In this document: one piece after another, positions 31,166 to 42,395 of the stretch
How the letters are laid out: the number at the start of each line of letters is the position of its first letter
How positions within the stretch are numbered: position 1 is the first letter of the stretch
Source of the DNA: Acephala macrosclerotiorum
Lineage: Eukaryota > Ascomycota > Leotiomycetes > Helotiales > Mollisiaceae
Direction of reading: 5' to 3'
DNA length: 64,000 nucleotides
Assembly (NCBI GenBank): GCA_014904845.1
Contig: MU119242.1
Span: forward strand, 62,001-126,000
Notes under the pieces: model-generated
Seen by the model: the letters and a program-made list of their open reading frames with translations, nothing else
Database searches by the model: none
Told to the model about the DNA's origin: nothing
Made by a program: the position numbers and the translations under genes

Positions 31166-33360
31166 ATGTCATCGAATACGACCATTTATGTTGGATTCTG
31201 GAACAATAATGCCAAAGAAGCCGTTGTGGGATCAACTCTTACCCTGTCAAACCGCAATGGAGCCATCCTGATAGCAGCTCTTGCTCTCTTTCTTCAGGTA
31301 TGTACTCCTCTCAGACGATTCGTTACCCGCCACTTTCCAACCTTTCGCAATCGAATGGCCGAGCCCCTCATTGACTTTATTGATAGTTAGCCGGAGGGCA
31401 GTCGTGGACCATTATATGTTTTCTCACCCATCAGTTGAGAGCGACCACAAAGGCCAGAGATGGCTTGTATCATCAGCAACAAGCAACCTTGCGAAACAAC
31501 ACTGCTGACATCAGTACGACACTGCAACTGATAAAGATTGGGTGGTCTTGGCGTTCTCGTTCATCAGGCTTCAGACGTTTCCTCACCCTCGTTTTCATCG
31601 GGGCCATTCATATCCTTGGCTTCGGCGCCACAAGTCTTCTCTCCTCTCACATCACAACCGTTGGAAACCAAGTTATCATTGCTAGAAGCTCAACCTGCGG
31701 CTACTGGGGCCCAAATGCAAATGAGGACCAATCGGGATCAGCTGTATTGTCTGCCTATCCTGCTTACCTAAGGGAGTCTATGGAAACAAGCCAGCAGTAC
31801 TTTTCGAACTGCTTGGAAGAGACACAATCTCCGCTAGAGTGTAACACATTTAATCGCCTGAAGTTCAACTGGACTTCAGCGAGCGCCTACTGCCCGTTTG
31901 ATGGAATATGTCTTGGTCCGACCGGTACTGGTGCTTTGTATATGGGCACGGGGTGGATTGATTCGTGAGATGACCTCGGTATCAATGGCTAGGACAAAGA
32001 CCGAGTACAATTCAGGAAAGTCGCAGAGTGCGTGCCTATTACAACCGAAGGCCACACTTCCAATGGCACCAGTACTCTAGAATACACCAAGAATCCCAAC
32101 AGCATCCTCGGTGATAGCAGCCCTACATGCCGGGCTATGTTCAACTACACCGCAGCTTTCTACGGACCCTAGAGGAACAACCTGACGCAGGTGGGGATTG
32201 TGGACCCTGTTATCCAGAATTCCACCTACATCTACACAAACTTCAGAGACGTTGCGACCAACTTCTGGAACTACGAACAATCACCTTATGATGTACAGTA
32301 AGTTCTGAGGCACTCTGAATTGAAGACGTGGCACTAATCACTTGATTCAGCATTGAGACAGCGGATAATGGGGGTGGATTTGCTCCTGTTGCCCCCTGAG
32401 CTGATTCAAACAGGACCCTATCATTGATCTTTGCCTCATTTTAGGGAACATGCACAGCGCCTTCGGATGACCTGTGGCTCGCAGCACACCAAAACCTCAC
32501 TACGATCGTAGCTGTCGATGGAGTCAACGGCGAGGCACACGAAGAATACGGCCCCGACAATGCAATCTCAGTTCTGGCTTGCACAGAGCAGTTCAAAATC
32601 TGTAACCCCTCCCCAAGCGATAACATCACGTCACCTTGTACGCCTTGGTTATCAACTGGCCAAATTGACGAAATTGATGGACTGACACTCGAAAAGATGT
32701 TCAACAATGATCGCCAGCTGGAAACAGTGATCGGTGTCGTGTTCGCGGCTGCTCACTATGTCTTCCACTACGTGATCTTCATGCTCGGTTCACCGTTGCT
32801 GGCGGGGAAACTTGGCTTCAGGAACCGAATCCTTTCCGCCTGCTTCTGATCAATGGATCCTTGAGGCCAAGAATTAGTTTACTATCAGTCTTGCCAATAC
32901 ACAGCGCCTGTTGACCGACTACATCACCGGGCCTCCTCAGTTTGAACAATATGCAATCCAAATCAAGCCGGAAACAACTCAGCACTTGCATGGCTGTGCG
33001 AGCATCAAATCATACGGCGCGACGACTTTACAAATTTCAGCACTTTGGCTATTGGTTTGGGTTTTGGACTGGGCGGATTGATAATCGGGACAAGTATATG
33101 CTTAGAAACGATAACTGGCTGGGTACGCGCGAAACGGAAGAGGGGGCTCTGGAGGCAAAGAGTTTGGTGGGCTGAAGGCGCATTGCAACTGCAAAGGGGC
33201 GCGTATGAGGCGCTGGGAATTGAAGATTGGGAGTTAGGAGAGTGGAACCGTGTTCCGATCACACCCAAAGGCCGGGCTGGAACGTATTGCAGAATTGGGA
33301 TGACGAAATGCTTCCAGCGGTTGAGGGACGGAAGGTAGGCGTAGGAGGCGAAAAGAAGGA
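31166..33360 (+). pseudogene. Fungal multi-pass membrane protein of unknown function, multiply disrupted
   Basis: Nearly full-length relic of a fungus-specific family I recognise only as 'hypothetical protein'. It starts MSSNTTIYVGFWNNNAKEAV, with GSTLTLSNRNGAILIAALALF (31166-31300), then after an intron-like gap SWTIICFLTHQLRATTK. Then come DGLYHQQQATLRNN, LTLVFIGAIHILGFGATSLLS, an ectodomain with Cys and Asn-glycosylation sites, AAHYVFHYVIFMLGSPLLAGK, and FSTLAIGLGFGLGGLIIGTS. In-frame stops occur at about 31966 (TGA), 32170 (TAG), 32398 (TGA), 32443 (TAG), and two TGAs at about 32848-32863. At the first junction the exon phases no longer match. The family normally exceeds 600 aa in one or a few exons. 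All stops are TGA or TAG, each reachable by one C:G to T:A change from CGA, TGG or CAG. Confidence 0.7.
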
Positions 33361-34762
33361 GAGTTCCGTGACTGCAAGTGTTTCTGCCGTTCTTTCACAC
33401 AACAAGGGGTCTAAAGAGTTTAAGAGGGTGAGGTCGAATTCTTGGTAGGAGAACGACACACAGAGAATTAATGTATCGCAGAATTGAGACCGCACAATTG
33501 ACATCGTAGAATTGGCTGCCGAGTGTTGTGTCTTGCCTGAGTCGGCCCCAAACCTGAGAGCATGTTGACTATGATCAAGATGACCACTGAAAGACAAAAT
33601 ACAGAAGTAATTGGATGTTGCGCAGAAGAAATGGGGGCACGCGAAGCAAGAAAATTACAAAAACGATCGTGGGCGAGGCTCGAAGATGTTGAGGAAATAA
33701 TGTCAGACTTCCAACTAGCCTGCATCGATTATGTAGACAGAGACGGTCAGCCATCTAGACGTGAGTGACCAAGTCCGGCACTGGCTGCTTCGTCTCCGAA
33801 AAGAAGACCACCCTTATGTGCTACAAAAACTAAGCTTCTTGGGAGGTCGACTTCGACTCTAGTCGATCTTGTGGGCACCCCACCAGCGCCACTGTGATCA
33901 GCTCGAGTTGATCTGCCATGCTCATACGTGGATGAAACTTTGATAGGCTTATCGTCTGCCGGTGGTAGGATATCAGGACGAAACGTCCTATGTCCTCGCG
34001 AGCTCGAGATTTGCTATCGAAATGGTCCAATGGACGTTCGAGCAATTTCGTTTGGGACCGTCTACGTGGCTATAAAGTTTCTCAAAGGTGGTGAAACAAG
34101 ATGCTAATCCCATATGGCAAAAACCGTCCGGCTGAGGCGTCCTGTCATCTCTATGCGAAGTTTGTTTCGGAGATTGCGAGGTCGGGGTTGGAAACAGATT
34201 CGCGAGGACATTGGTGGTCTGTTCCAAATCAAGCTTCAGCGCGTGAATATCAAGTGGCTGATCATTCCACGAGGCAAGTACTTACCGAAAGTGTTTGTAT
34301 GGATAAGCAAGAACAATTCGAGAGACTTCCTCGCAAAACAGATTCTCCAAATTATTCATCTTTGTCAGGTGGAAGGCGCAACCACTTGGGCGGGAAGGGG
34401 AGTTCGGAGTAAGCATGTCTGATGACCTTTTAAAGAACAGTTGCACCCCAAAATACCACAAACTCAGATACTTTCAGCAAGATTCAAACATAACTTAACC
34501 TAAGGGCAGAGTCTCACTTGCGATAGTATCTCCCAAAACTCTTACTGGATGTTGCTCGAAGATTCGATTCAAGTCCAATTTTCCTTCTAAAAGTCCTAGA
34601 AAGTAGAGGACAATTACTAGCTTTGCGTCACTCATTGTTTGCACACCAGGAGTACATGAAATGTAGTTGGTATTATTCTTCTGACGCCATCCAGGGCTCA
34701 ATCATGCCCAAACGCCAAGTCAATGCCTAAAGCCCCAGAACTCCAACTGCTAAAATCACTTC
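33361..34762. other. Unassigned stretch with small open frames
   Basis: A 68-codon ATG frame at 33562-33768 (plus; EEMGAREARKLQKRSWARLED) is charged and helix-like but unrecognised. Two overlapping ATG frames of about 100 codons each (34101-34412 and 34114-34422) cannot both be real. Confidence 0.35.
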
Positions 34763-36226
34763 TCACTCATCCTTTGGCTGCACCGCACCATACGCCCACT
34801 GCGAGAATCGCACACTAGGCTCATCAAACAACTTCGTCACCACCTCCGCCAACCAAAGCGTAAGCGGTAATAAAATCAAATGCGGAGCCAAAAAGCTGAT
34901 CTCCAACCCCAATGGCCCTGTTTGACTCAAAGGATAGATATTGATCCAGCTTGGCGTGTACTGCAAATGCTCCTCCCTGTACCAGCCTACAGCTTGATAG
35001 AGTCTGTCTCCGAGTGTCCAGAGCACAGGGCCGTGAACAAGGTAAAGCGCAAAACAGATCCGGCCAAGGTATTGATTGAAAGAGCATTCGAAGAAGGCTT
35101 TCAGCCAACCAATGTGCGGGATCGAGGCGATGAGGAAGATGGCAGCCCAGAAAAGATAGAACCATTTGAGATCGTAAACGGCCTGGGGTTTCAGGAAGGA
35201 CAGATAGTACCAACCCGGCGCCTTCCGAATCTCCTCGATGTCCTGGGAGAATGAGGGGACGCCGCTTAGCCACGCGCTAGCACAGAACAGCGCATAGAAG
35301 ATATAAGTCTTGTATGGTGCCAATTTATACATGAATCCAGGCAATTTGTTGGCTGCAGCTAGGAGGTTGAGGTCGCAGAGAAGCAAGCCTGCCATGAACA
35401 AGGAGCCAAACCACCCATCGACGATGTACATGAAGTAGAAGATAAGTCCAGCCTCCAGTGAAAGCCGCGCATTTTTTGTGACCCGGGAGAACGCAAGAAG
35501 TGCAGTGTAAATAATGATAGAGCCGCGCATTTCGACCGGTATAGACCAGGCATGATACTGAGATGTGAGCATCCAGCCGCTGCCGCCTGATCTAAACACG
35601 AAACTGAAATCCTTGAATTCGAGATACCAGTTCCATAACTCCTCGCGGTAGGTCGCTTTGTGTTCTGGAGCCAGTGTGTAGATACCGAAAAGATGCCAGG
35701 AAGTTATATAGATCAACGTGAGGAGGATGACTGGGATGAATAGGCGTATCCAGCGTCTGAATAATGCCGACGCTAGGTTGTCTCCCAATCTCGTGTGCTC
35801 GCCGGCGTGAATAAGTGTCAGAGGTTTAAGTGATAGGACGTAGCCCGAGATCACAAAAAAGACTGACACCGCAAAATGACCGCCTGTGAAGAAGGTCCGG
35901 ACGATTGGCATGGTACAGAAGTAGTACTCATTTCTGAAGCCCCACGAGCTCTCGAATATTCCGCTTGCAAGTTGTCGGGGCCACAATTGATGGTGATGCC
36001 AGTATACAAGCAATGCAGCAAAGCCTTTCAGACCGTCAAGATATGCTGTACTCTTCATCTGTTTTCGCATTCCTGGTCGAGTCAAGACAGAAGGCTGCAT
36101 GATGTCGAGTGTCCATTTTGCAGTGTCGTGTGCCGTCCTTAGAAAATCGTGTTTTTGCTCTCTTTCCCACTCCTCCCCATTGTCCAGCAATCCTTCATGC
36201 ATTGGAGACATTCGATTTAGTTGCAT
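34763..36226 (-). CDS. Acyltransferase-3 (OafA/YrhL-like) membrane protein
   Basis: Single-exon frame; the first true ATG is at 36226 (the frame extends further only through a TTG codon), giving 487 aa. The cytosolic N-terminus is followed by the family hallmark YLDGLKGFAALLVYWHHHQLW near residue 60, where the HH pair is the proposed catalytic/proton-relay site. Next comes GGHFAVSVFFVISGYVLSLKPL, typical of acyltransferase 3, and RRWIRLFIPVILLTL. About ten hydrophobic helices follow, including GWMLTSQYHAWSIPVEMRGS ('W..PVE...S' motif) and CFALYLVHGPVLWTLGDRL ('YL.HGPV'). It would transfer acyl groups across a membrane to a glycan, lipid or metabolite; the substrate cannot be told. In fungi such proteins are often single genes, and no biosynthetic cluster is visible around it. 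Confidence 0.88.
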   Translation of the reverse strand: MQLNRMSPMHEGLLDNGEEWEREQKHDFLRTAHDTAKWTLDIMQPSVLTRPGMRKQMKSTAYLDGLKGFAALLVYWHHHQLWPRQLASGIFESSWGFRNEYYFCTMPIVRTFFTGGHFAVSVFFVISGYVLSLKPLTLIHAGEHTRLGDNLASALFRRWIRLFIPVILLTLIYITSWHLFGIYTLAPEHKATYREELWNWYLEFKDFSFVFRSGGSGWMLTSQYHAWSIPVEMRGSIIIYTALLAFSRVTKNARLSLEAGLIFYFMYIVDGWFGSLFMAGLLLCDLNLLAAANKLPGFMYKLAPYKTYIFYALFCASAWLSGVPSFSQDIEEIRKAPGWYYLSFLKPQAVYDLKWFYLFWAAIFLIASIPHIGWLKAFFECSFNQYLGRICFALYLVHGPVLWTLGDRLYQAVGWYREEHLQYTPSWINIYPLSQTGPLGLEISFLAPHLILLPLTLWLAEVVTKLFDEPSVRFSQWAYGAVQPKDE

Positions 36227-37402
36227 CCAATATGTAGGCGCTACCAAGTTGGGTTACTTTGTGCCGCAATGTAGAAATGACGGAGATGGCTTCAGGTTTA
36301 AGAAGGCGGAAGTTGCCGCAGCGTCGTTGAGAATAATAAAAGGAGCAACGCAGCCAGGTGGGAGGGAATGATTTTGCTTAAACTGAAGAACAAATTTCAA
36401 CTGTCGCGATAAGAATGTAAAGATGGCGCTGCCCACCTTCTGACACCGCGCTAAGGCGGGTTGTCATTATGAAACGCAGTCTATGCGCACAAAACGTTTC
36501 CAGGGACTACGGAGGTACAGCGGTCAAATATTCATACAACCAACAAAGGTCCGAATGCTATATATGATTTTAATATATTATAACTTTCGCTCTATTTAAT
36601 AAAGAAAACTTTATTAAAACAGTAAAATGATCCCTAGGAGAAGCACTATACACTTATTTGGCTTTTATATTTTAGAGATGCGTTGTGATTGTGATGTAAA
36701 AAGGGCAAAGTTCAGACCCCTGCTAGCGCTACATGAATGCGAACCCCAGATTTCGTTTCAAACACATAGAATCGGAATTTTACACTTTCGCAAAAGAAAA
36801 TCTAGGTTTTGAGTTGACGGGAGACGGGCAGTGCTAGTTTCGGAAAATGTAGCGCAAACGAATCCACCACTCCTCATTCGAGCGCAAATCTTGGATGCTT
36901 GCTTCTGGAAACATCAGACAACAACGCATGAATCTCGCAAACCTGAGTCGCTGGATATCCATGTCTAGATTGTGATAACAGAACACAGCTACTGGTCCGG
37001 CAACTTCAATTGTTGCAGAAACGACCCCAGACTCTGACTCGAGCCTCTCCTATTGTCAAAGATTCCAGACTGGAGGTTACACGATCGTTGCGTGACCTTG
37101 CTCAGTGGCTTGACTGGCCTGTTGAGGGGCAATATCCGAAGACCTCTAATCTCGCAAGTGGAATGATCAGTTTTCTTTTCGGACAAGCTAGACGTCGTAC
37201 TCGGACTATCCGAATGTCAACCCTGTCAACGGGAATTTTATTAGACTCACTTGCTGAATTTCCTTAATACAACTCTGATACTTTCTTCCTAAGTTTTCGA
37301 GTTAATCTTAAGTCAACACATACATCTGGCCAGCTCCCACCGGATGTACCAGCTTTACTCGAAGATCGGACTATCGACGCGAACACGATAGTGCAGACCA
37401 CG
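36227..37402. other. Intergenic; includes a short AT-rich block
   Basis: 36541-36625 is AT-rich and contains a hairpin-forming palindrome (TAATAAAG-AAAA-CTTTATTA). A 61-codon frame at 36627 is not convincing. The remaining part upstream of 37403 should hold the GT32 gene promoter. Confidence 0.5.
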
Positions 37403-38821
37403 ATGATTGTACCTGGAGGCCGCCTTTCAAAAGAGCTGCGAAGGATACTGCCAATCTACGTAGCATGCGTCCTTTTCATCCTCTTCTTCGCAAGAGTCAA
37501 TCCATACGAATCGCCCTTAGAAGCCACAGAAGTCATCAAGCGGGTACTTGCAGCATATCAAACACCATTGCAGACAACACATTCGCTTTTCCCTCGGAAA
37601 ATATGGCAAACTTGGAAGATCGCTCCAGTGCAGTTCGAAATACGAGACTTGGAGCGAGCTAGGTCCTGGGCAGCGCTGAATCCAGGCCATAGATACGAGG
37701 TGTTGACCGATGGCAACGATCTACACTATGTAGAGACGCACTTTGGCCCAGGTCCAGGAGGTCTCAATCGACCCGATATCGTCAATATGTACCGTTCGCT
37801 AAATGCGACGATCATTAAGGCGGATCTTTTGAGATACCTCATGATGTACATAGAGGGAGGGGTATATGCAGACATCGACGTCGAGGCGATGAAACCTATC
37901 GATCAATGGATCCCCTCCCATCTCAACGAGGCAGATGTGGATTTGGTGATAAGCGTTGAAATAGACGAGCCAACCTACGCGAACCATACGATCCTCGGCC
38001 AGAAGTCGCGGTCTTTTTGTCAGTGGACATTTATGGTTAAACCAAGAGTTCCAGTACTACTGAGGCTCGTCGACCATATTCTTGGATGGCTTGAGGGAGT
38101 CGCGGAGAAACAGGGTGTGCCAATTGGGGAGATCGTGCTCAACTTTGACGAGGTCATAACAGGCACAGGTCCTTCGGCATTTACTGAATTGATATTGGCA
38201 GAGATGACGAGAAAGACAGGCAGAGCTGTAACTTGGGATTCTTTCCATAAATTAACGGAGCCGAAACTGGTTGGAAATGTCTTGGTCCTTACAGTTGATT
38301 CCTTTGCGGCAGGCCAAGGTCACTCGAACTCGTTAACCCACGATTCTCCAAAAGCCTTAGTAAAACATCATTACCATGCCTCCTTATGGCCGTCTCGGCA
38401 TCCAAGATTCAGTCACCCTGCCTACGGCATGGTCGAAGAGTGCAATTGGGAGCGGGAATGCGTGACCGCTTGGGACGCAAATACGGCTGCCTTCCCTAGC
38501 CTCTCTGAGGAAGAGCAAGCAAGGCTGATTGAGGCACACGAAGCGTCTCTTCGAGAAAATGACGACAGGGAGGCTGCAGAGAGGGCGGCGGGCGAGAAGG
38601 AAGCAGCGGAGAGGAAGCAATCGGAATTTCTGGAGGCATGTGCAGCGGAAATCAGAGGCTGGCTGCCGAAAGAAGAAGCAGCAGGTGCGCAGGCGGTGAT
38701 GGCAGCCAAGCCGACCGAGACTCAACCAGCTGAAGCAAGTCAGACGCAGCCAGCTGAGGCAGGTCAGATGCAGCCAGCTGAGGCAGGTCAGACGCAGCCG
38801 GCTGAGGCAGGTCAGACGTAA
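37403..38821 (+). CDS. Och1-like alpha-1,6-mannosyltransferase (GT32)
   Basis: Golgi type II membrane glycosyltransferase. ATG at 37403 (the frame continues upstream only via GTG) gives 472 aa. Residues about 13-30 form the signal anchor (LPIYVACVLFILFFA). The GT32 catalytic domain starts FPRKIWQTWKIAP, continues with NPGHRYEVLTDGND and IIKADLLRYLMMYIEGGVYADIDVEAMKPI (the DxD sugar-nucleotide site is D-I-D), then the GHSNSLTHDSPKALVKHHYHASLW block seen in Och1 relatives. After residue 370 the protein changes to a Glu/Ala-rich coiled coil (SEEEQARLIEAHEAS...EREAAERAAGEKEAAERK) and ends in four copies of an 8-aa repeat TQPAEAGQ encoded by a 24-bp minisatellite. The tail is not part of the enzyme family. 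Single exon; the exact acceptor glycan is not determinable. Confidence 0.88.
   Translation: MIVPGGRLSKELRRILPIYVACVLFILFFARVNPYESPLEATEVIKRVLAAYQTPLQTTHSLFPRKIWQTWKIAPVQFEIRDLERARSWAALNPGHRYEVLTDGNDLHYVETHFGPGPGGLNRPDIVNMYRSLNATIIKADLLRYLMMYIEGGVYADIDVEAMKPIDQWIPSHLNEADVDLVISVEIDEPTYANHTILGQKSRSFCQWTFMVKPRVPVLLRLVDHILGWLEGVAEKQGVPIGEIVLNFDEVITGTGPSAFTELILAEMTRKTGRAVTWDSFHKLTEPKLVGNVLVLTVDSFAAGQGHSNSLTHDSPKALVKHHYHASLWPSRHPRFSHPAYGMVEECNWERECVTAWDANTAAFPSLSEEEQARLIEAHEASLRENDDREAAERAAGEKEAAERKQSEFLEACAAEIRGWLPKEEAAGAQAVMAAKPTETQPAEASQTQPAEAGQMQPAEAGQTQPAEAGQT
38720..38815. repeat. In-frame 24-bp minisatellite, four units
   Basis: Units start at 38720, 38744, 38768 and 38792, each encoding TQPAEAGQ or a one-residue variant (S for G in unit 1, M for T in unit 3). 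They lie at the extreme 3' end of the GT32 gene; the stop follows directly. Confidence 0.92.
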
Positions 38822-39719
38822 CCAGTAGAAACCCATGTAGCCCATACGGACTTGAGTGGAAACTTAGGGCAAGAGTGAGCGGGAGGACTGACGCTGGAAC
38901 ACGATAATCGGAGTGACGTCTCTTCGATTCCCGTAAACGCAGGTTGATATCGATGTTGGCAGATCGTACGTCGGAGCTGGGAGTTTTGGACATGGCGAAT
39001 GTGGGGCAGAAAGGCAGGCTCCTAGCTGCCATGTTCCTGCCGACCTCTGTACATATTCCCGATTTTGGCCTCTGGGAGACCCTCGAGATGGAAGAGGTTT
39101 TGGGGAAGCGAAAGCTGGGGCGAACGGTGTTTGGCGTATTTCAACTCAGTTGTACTATATCCCGGGTCTGCTTGCCATTTTTGCTGAGGGATGGAGTATA
39201 ACGGACCGAGAGAAGTTCGGATAGAAATCGAAATATCAAATCGCATTGTAATTATCTACTCGTCAGAAGCCCCAATCGTTGCGCCATTGTTAAGTCCCGC
39301 TCTTTGCAGATAGCCTGCGGAACCAGCCAGGCCATTTCTTGTATCTCACTTGGAACTTGTGGCGGCGAGAAAGTCCCAAGTCCTTTGCATCTTCGCCCCA
39401 GGATATGTTATGCCGCTTGCGGAAAGTTGATATCCATCGCGTCGTATCGGTCCTCGCTGCGTGGAGAGTCTTTTCTTGGTGCTGTGTACGAGTACATAAG
39501 GCTTCTTCTCTATTCTGGTGCGTTTGTCGAACAATGGGATGTTCAGAGGTGCTGTATCCTTGACACGGAGTTTATAGCTACTCTAATGACATAATAACAC
39601 GTGATTTAGCTCCTCCTGAATGGGCGATTTCTTCAAGAATATGAACTTTCTTCGCAGGACTTTCCGGTTTGGCCTTTCATCTTGGAAGTCTGCGGAAGTG
39701 CTAGTAACAAAGTCAAGGA
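38822..39719. other. 3' flank of the GT32 gene
   Basis: No supported gene; open frames conflict between strands. Confidence 0.4.
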
Positions 39720-40040
39720 TAATTCAAATAAAGTATTATATAATTTATTTCCTTGACGTAATAATATTTTTTTAAAAAAAAAATTCGTCGATTTTATAAA
39801 TAATAAATATTTTATAATATTTGTTACGAGTTAATAAAAGCAATAAAAGAAAACTTTATTATTTATAATATATATATTAATAATTAAATAATTAAATAAT
39901 TAAAATACTCTGTTAAAATAATAGAAATATTAATTATTTTAATAAAATATTCGATTGATTTATAATAAATTATATTAAACTTTTATTTTCTTTAATATAA
40001 ACTTAACTCCGAGTCCAAAAAATAAAATGTATTTATACTA
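39720..40040. repeat. AT-rich island directly abutting the GCN5-like stop codon
   Basis: Over 300 bp made almost only of A and T (TATAATTTATTT, TTTATAAATAATAAATATT, AATTAAATAATTAAATAATT). It contains AATAAAAGAAAACTTTATT, similar to the hairpin at 36590-36620. It is unlike the neighbouring balanced DNA, as expected for a RIP-mutated transposon relic. It begins within a few bases of the stop at 40043. Confidence 0.8.
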
Positions 40041-40042
40041 AT

Positions 40043-41332
40043 TCATTCTTCAAGTAAATCAAACCACTCCGGAATCTCCTTAATAAGACTCCACATATAC
40101 TTCTCCAATCTGACAGCACACTTGGTATATACCGTTGTTTCGTCATTGTACTTCCGACAGTTACTAAAGATTAATTTGAGATCGTCGACGAGGTCTTTCG
40201 GGGTATGATATTGATCCTGGTGCAATCTTTCTTCCACAGTTGACAGATCCATCGGTGATATAATGACATTGTAATAATCAGGGACTTCGTCTCTGTTGAC
40301 CGGATTGAGGAAGGGCCATGCTTGTTTGTGGTTTTGAATTTGACATAGAAAACGTCGAAGTTCATTGAAATGAGGTCCGTGGCGTGGTTGCCTTGCTAAT
40401 TCGTCCATATCTGGAGACCAGCCAGTTGCCCGAATGGCAGGGATAGAGAGTGGATCGATTGGAGCAATAATGCCGTCGGCCCATTGCGTAGGCGGTTGAT
40501 GGACAATGTGACTGTTGCTCATGGCACGAATTTTGGCTCGTACGGTTTCTTTCTGCTTGAGAAGCATACGACCAACTTCAAGATAACGTATTCGGGGAAG
40601 CATAGAGCATTGCATAATTGTCCCTCCTTCGTAATCCTTGATATACCCCATCCAGATAGATTTGTCGAGAGTGATCTCTTTGGTAAAGCCTTGTTTTTGA
40701 AAATACCCAGTAGCATAATTATCAGCGTAAGTTAGAAAATGCATCACTGGGGAAGTAGCTTTGACGTAATCTTTCAAATGGGCCATAAGATGCGCTCCGT
40801 ATCCTTTCACCTGCTGATCAGATGAGACCGCGCAAAAAACGATTTCAGCAAACTTGTGGCCTCGGAATTCCCGATATGTTATTCCGCCGATAACCTCTAG
40901 AGGCTTTCTGACGATTGCGATGGATAAATGAGTGCGATCATAGACGAGACGTGCGATGTAATCTTTGGGCATTTTCGGAAGTTGCTTTTGAAATAGGCAT
41001 TTGAGACCTGAAAGAATAATCCAACTCTCTCTGGCGCCATCGTTATTGACAACTCGGAATTCGATTTCGCCAACTCTTTCTTCTAAAACTGCAGGCTTTA
41101 AATCAGTTAGAATGTTTCCTGCCATTTAGAGGTACTAGCATACCTTCTCTGGGAAAGGAACCCTCCAGGTTGTAGCTGGAGGCTCAACATCCGGCTCTGT
41201 AGACCCATCATGAGAGCTTTTGATTCTTTTGATGTCAGAGGGGGCATTCGGTTCTTCGGAGGCCTTGCGCTTCGCGACGAGGAGACTTTGCTCGCCGTTG
41301 GCTGGAAATGATTGCGATTTCGCTTTGTCCAT
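40043..41332 (-). CDS. GCN5: Gcn5-type histone acetyltransferase with bromodomain
   Basis: Catalytic subunit of SAGA/ADA-type complexes, acetylating histone H3. Exon 1 (41144-41332, MDKAKSQSF...) ends WRVPFPEK. A 48-nt intron (GTATGC donor, CTAAC branch, TTTAAAG acceptor) joins it to [20 protein letters not shown] at 41095, which restores the family's 'PFPEKPAVxEER' junction. The product is 413 aa. The HAT domain contains [11 protein letters not shown] (catalytic Glu), [12 protein letters not shown] (acetyl-CoA loop), [20 protein letters not shown] and [21 protein letters not shown]. The bromodomain has [23 protein letters not shown] and [11 protein letters not shown] (acetyl-lysine-binding Asn present). 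The bromodomain and linker look more divergent than I expect for an ascomycete Gcn5. The gene lies between two AT-rich islands, so a second, faster-evolving copy is possible. Confidence 0.92.
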
Positions 41333-41859
41333 CTGCGTTGAATGCCAGCGAACCTAGACTTTGCTCTATCTAGCTCACGCTTGAAGACTTGATATTTGAT
41401 TGCGCCAAGAGGGAAGTACGTCTTTTCGATAATTCAAACTAGTGCAGGTCAGCCTCGGACTCTCTGGGCAGCATCTCCAATCCGCCGGGGATTAACATGC
41501 GCATGTGAGTAAGGGGACTGACTGAATTTGCTTGGGATTACACACTCAGTACGTGTGTGCTGAATTATCGCAGTCCTTTCTCTTGAATGATGGAATTGTT
41601 GAGTTCAGTTGTTGTATATTCGGGTATCGAGAATATCTCCGGGTGACGTACTCCTCAGCACGTTAGAACAGGATGTGGGTGCTTCTTTGCGAGTCCACAG
41701 CGAGCTTTTGAGATGCTTCAAAGCGTTGTTGGTTGTTGGATTAATGACTCATCAATTGTGATGCCGGTTAAGGAAAGGTGTCCCTCTGAAGGGGTTCGTA
41801 GTGGGAGGCTGGCGCTAAAGTCAGGGTGGCCAGGAGCGGCAGAAACGGAACGGAGTACG
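41333..41859. promoter_or_regulatory. Upstream region of the GCN5-like gene
   Basis: About 500 bp of balanced DNA between the start codon and the next AT-rich island; it must contain the promoter. No specific site named. Confidence 0.4.
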
Positions 41860-42125
41860 ATTAAAAAGGTATAAAGTTATAAAGTATTAATATAAATATA
41901 TTCAAATTCGTAAATATTATTTTTATAACTATTTATAATTAAAAAAAAAAAGCACTTTTATATATATTATTATTATAAAATACGTATAATTTTTTAATAT
42001 AATATTAATAAAAATATTTATTTATTATTATATTAATTTTATTTAATTAAAAATATAATAATAAGTTTTTAATTATTAAAATCAAATCGCAAAAATCGAA
42101 ATTGAAAAATAGTAATATTCCTTTA
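41860..42125. repeat. Second AT-rich island, upstream of the GCN5-like gene
   Basis: Almost pure A/T (ATTAATATAAATATATTC, TTATTATTATAAAATACG, TATTTATTTATTATTATATT), with abrupt edges. Similar in character to the island at 39720-40040. Confidence 0.8.
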
Positions 42126-42395
42126 AAAACTAATGCTTTTACCTGATAGGTTTTCATGAAAAACTTTTATCTATATTCGAAAGCAAAACTGATACACGAA
42201 TCGAGGTACTGTCATGGCATGAGGGACTTGTATCACCACTGACCAGCCATCCGCAAACGCACTCTTTCTCACTGGAGTAGTATCATCGCATCGAAACTAA
42301 CATGAAGTTCTATCCTGCTCCATCTCTTGAAAAATTTGCTTCTTATATTGAAGGTAAGGTACTGTTGTTCCCTGCTTTGTCGTCTATATCTATAT

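Noticed and set aside
34101..34422. Two overlapping 100-codon ATG frames
   Set aside because: Both cannot be real, neither is recognisable, and no splice or context evidence favours one.
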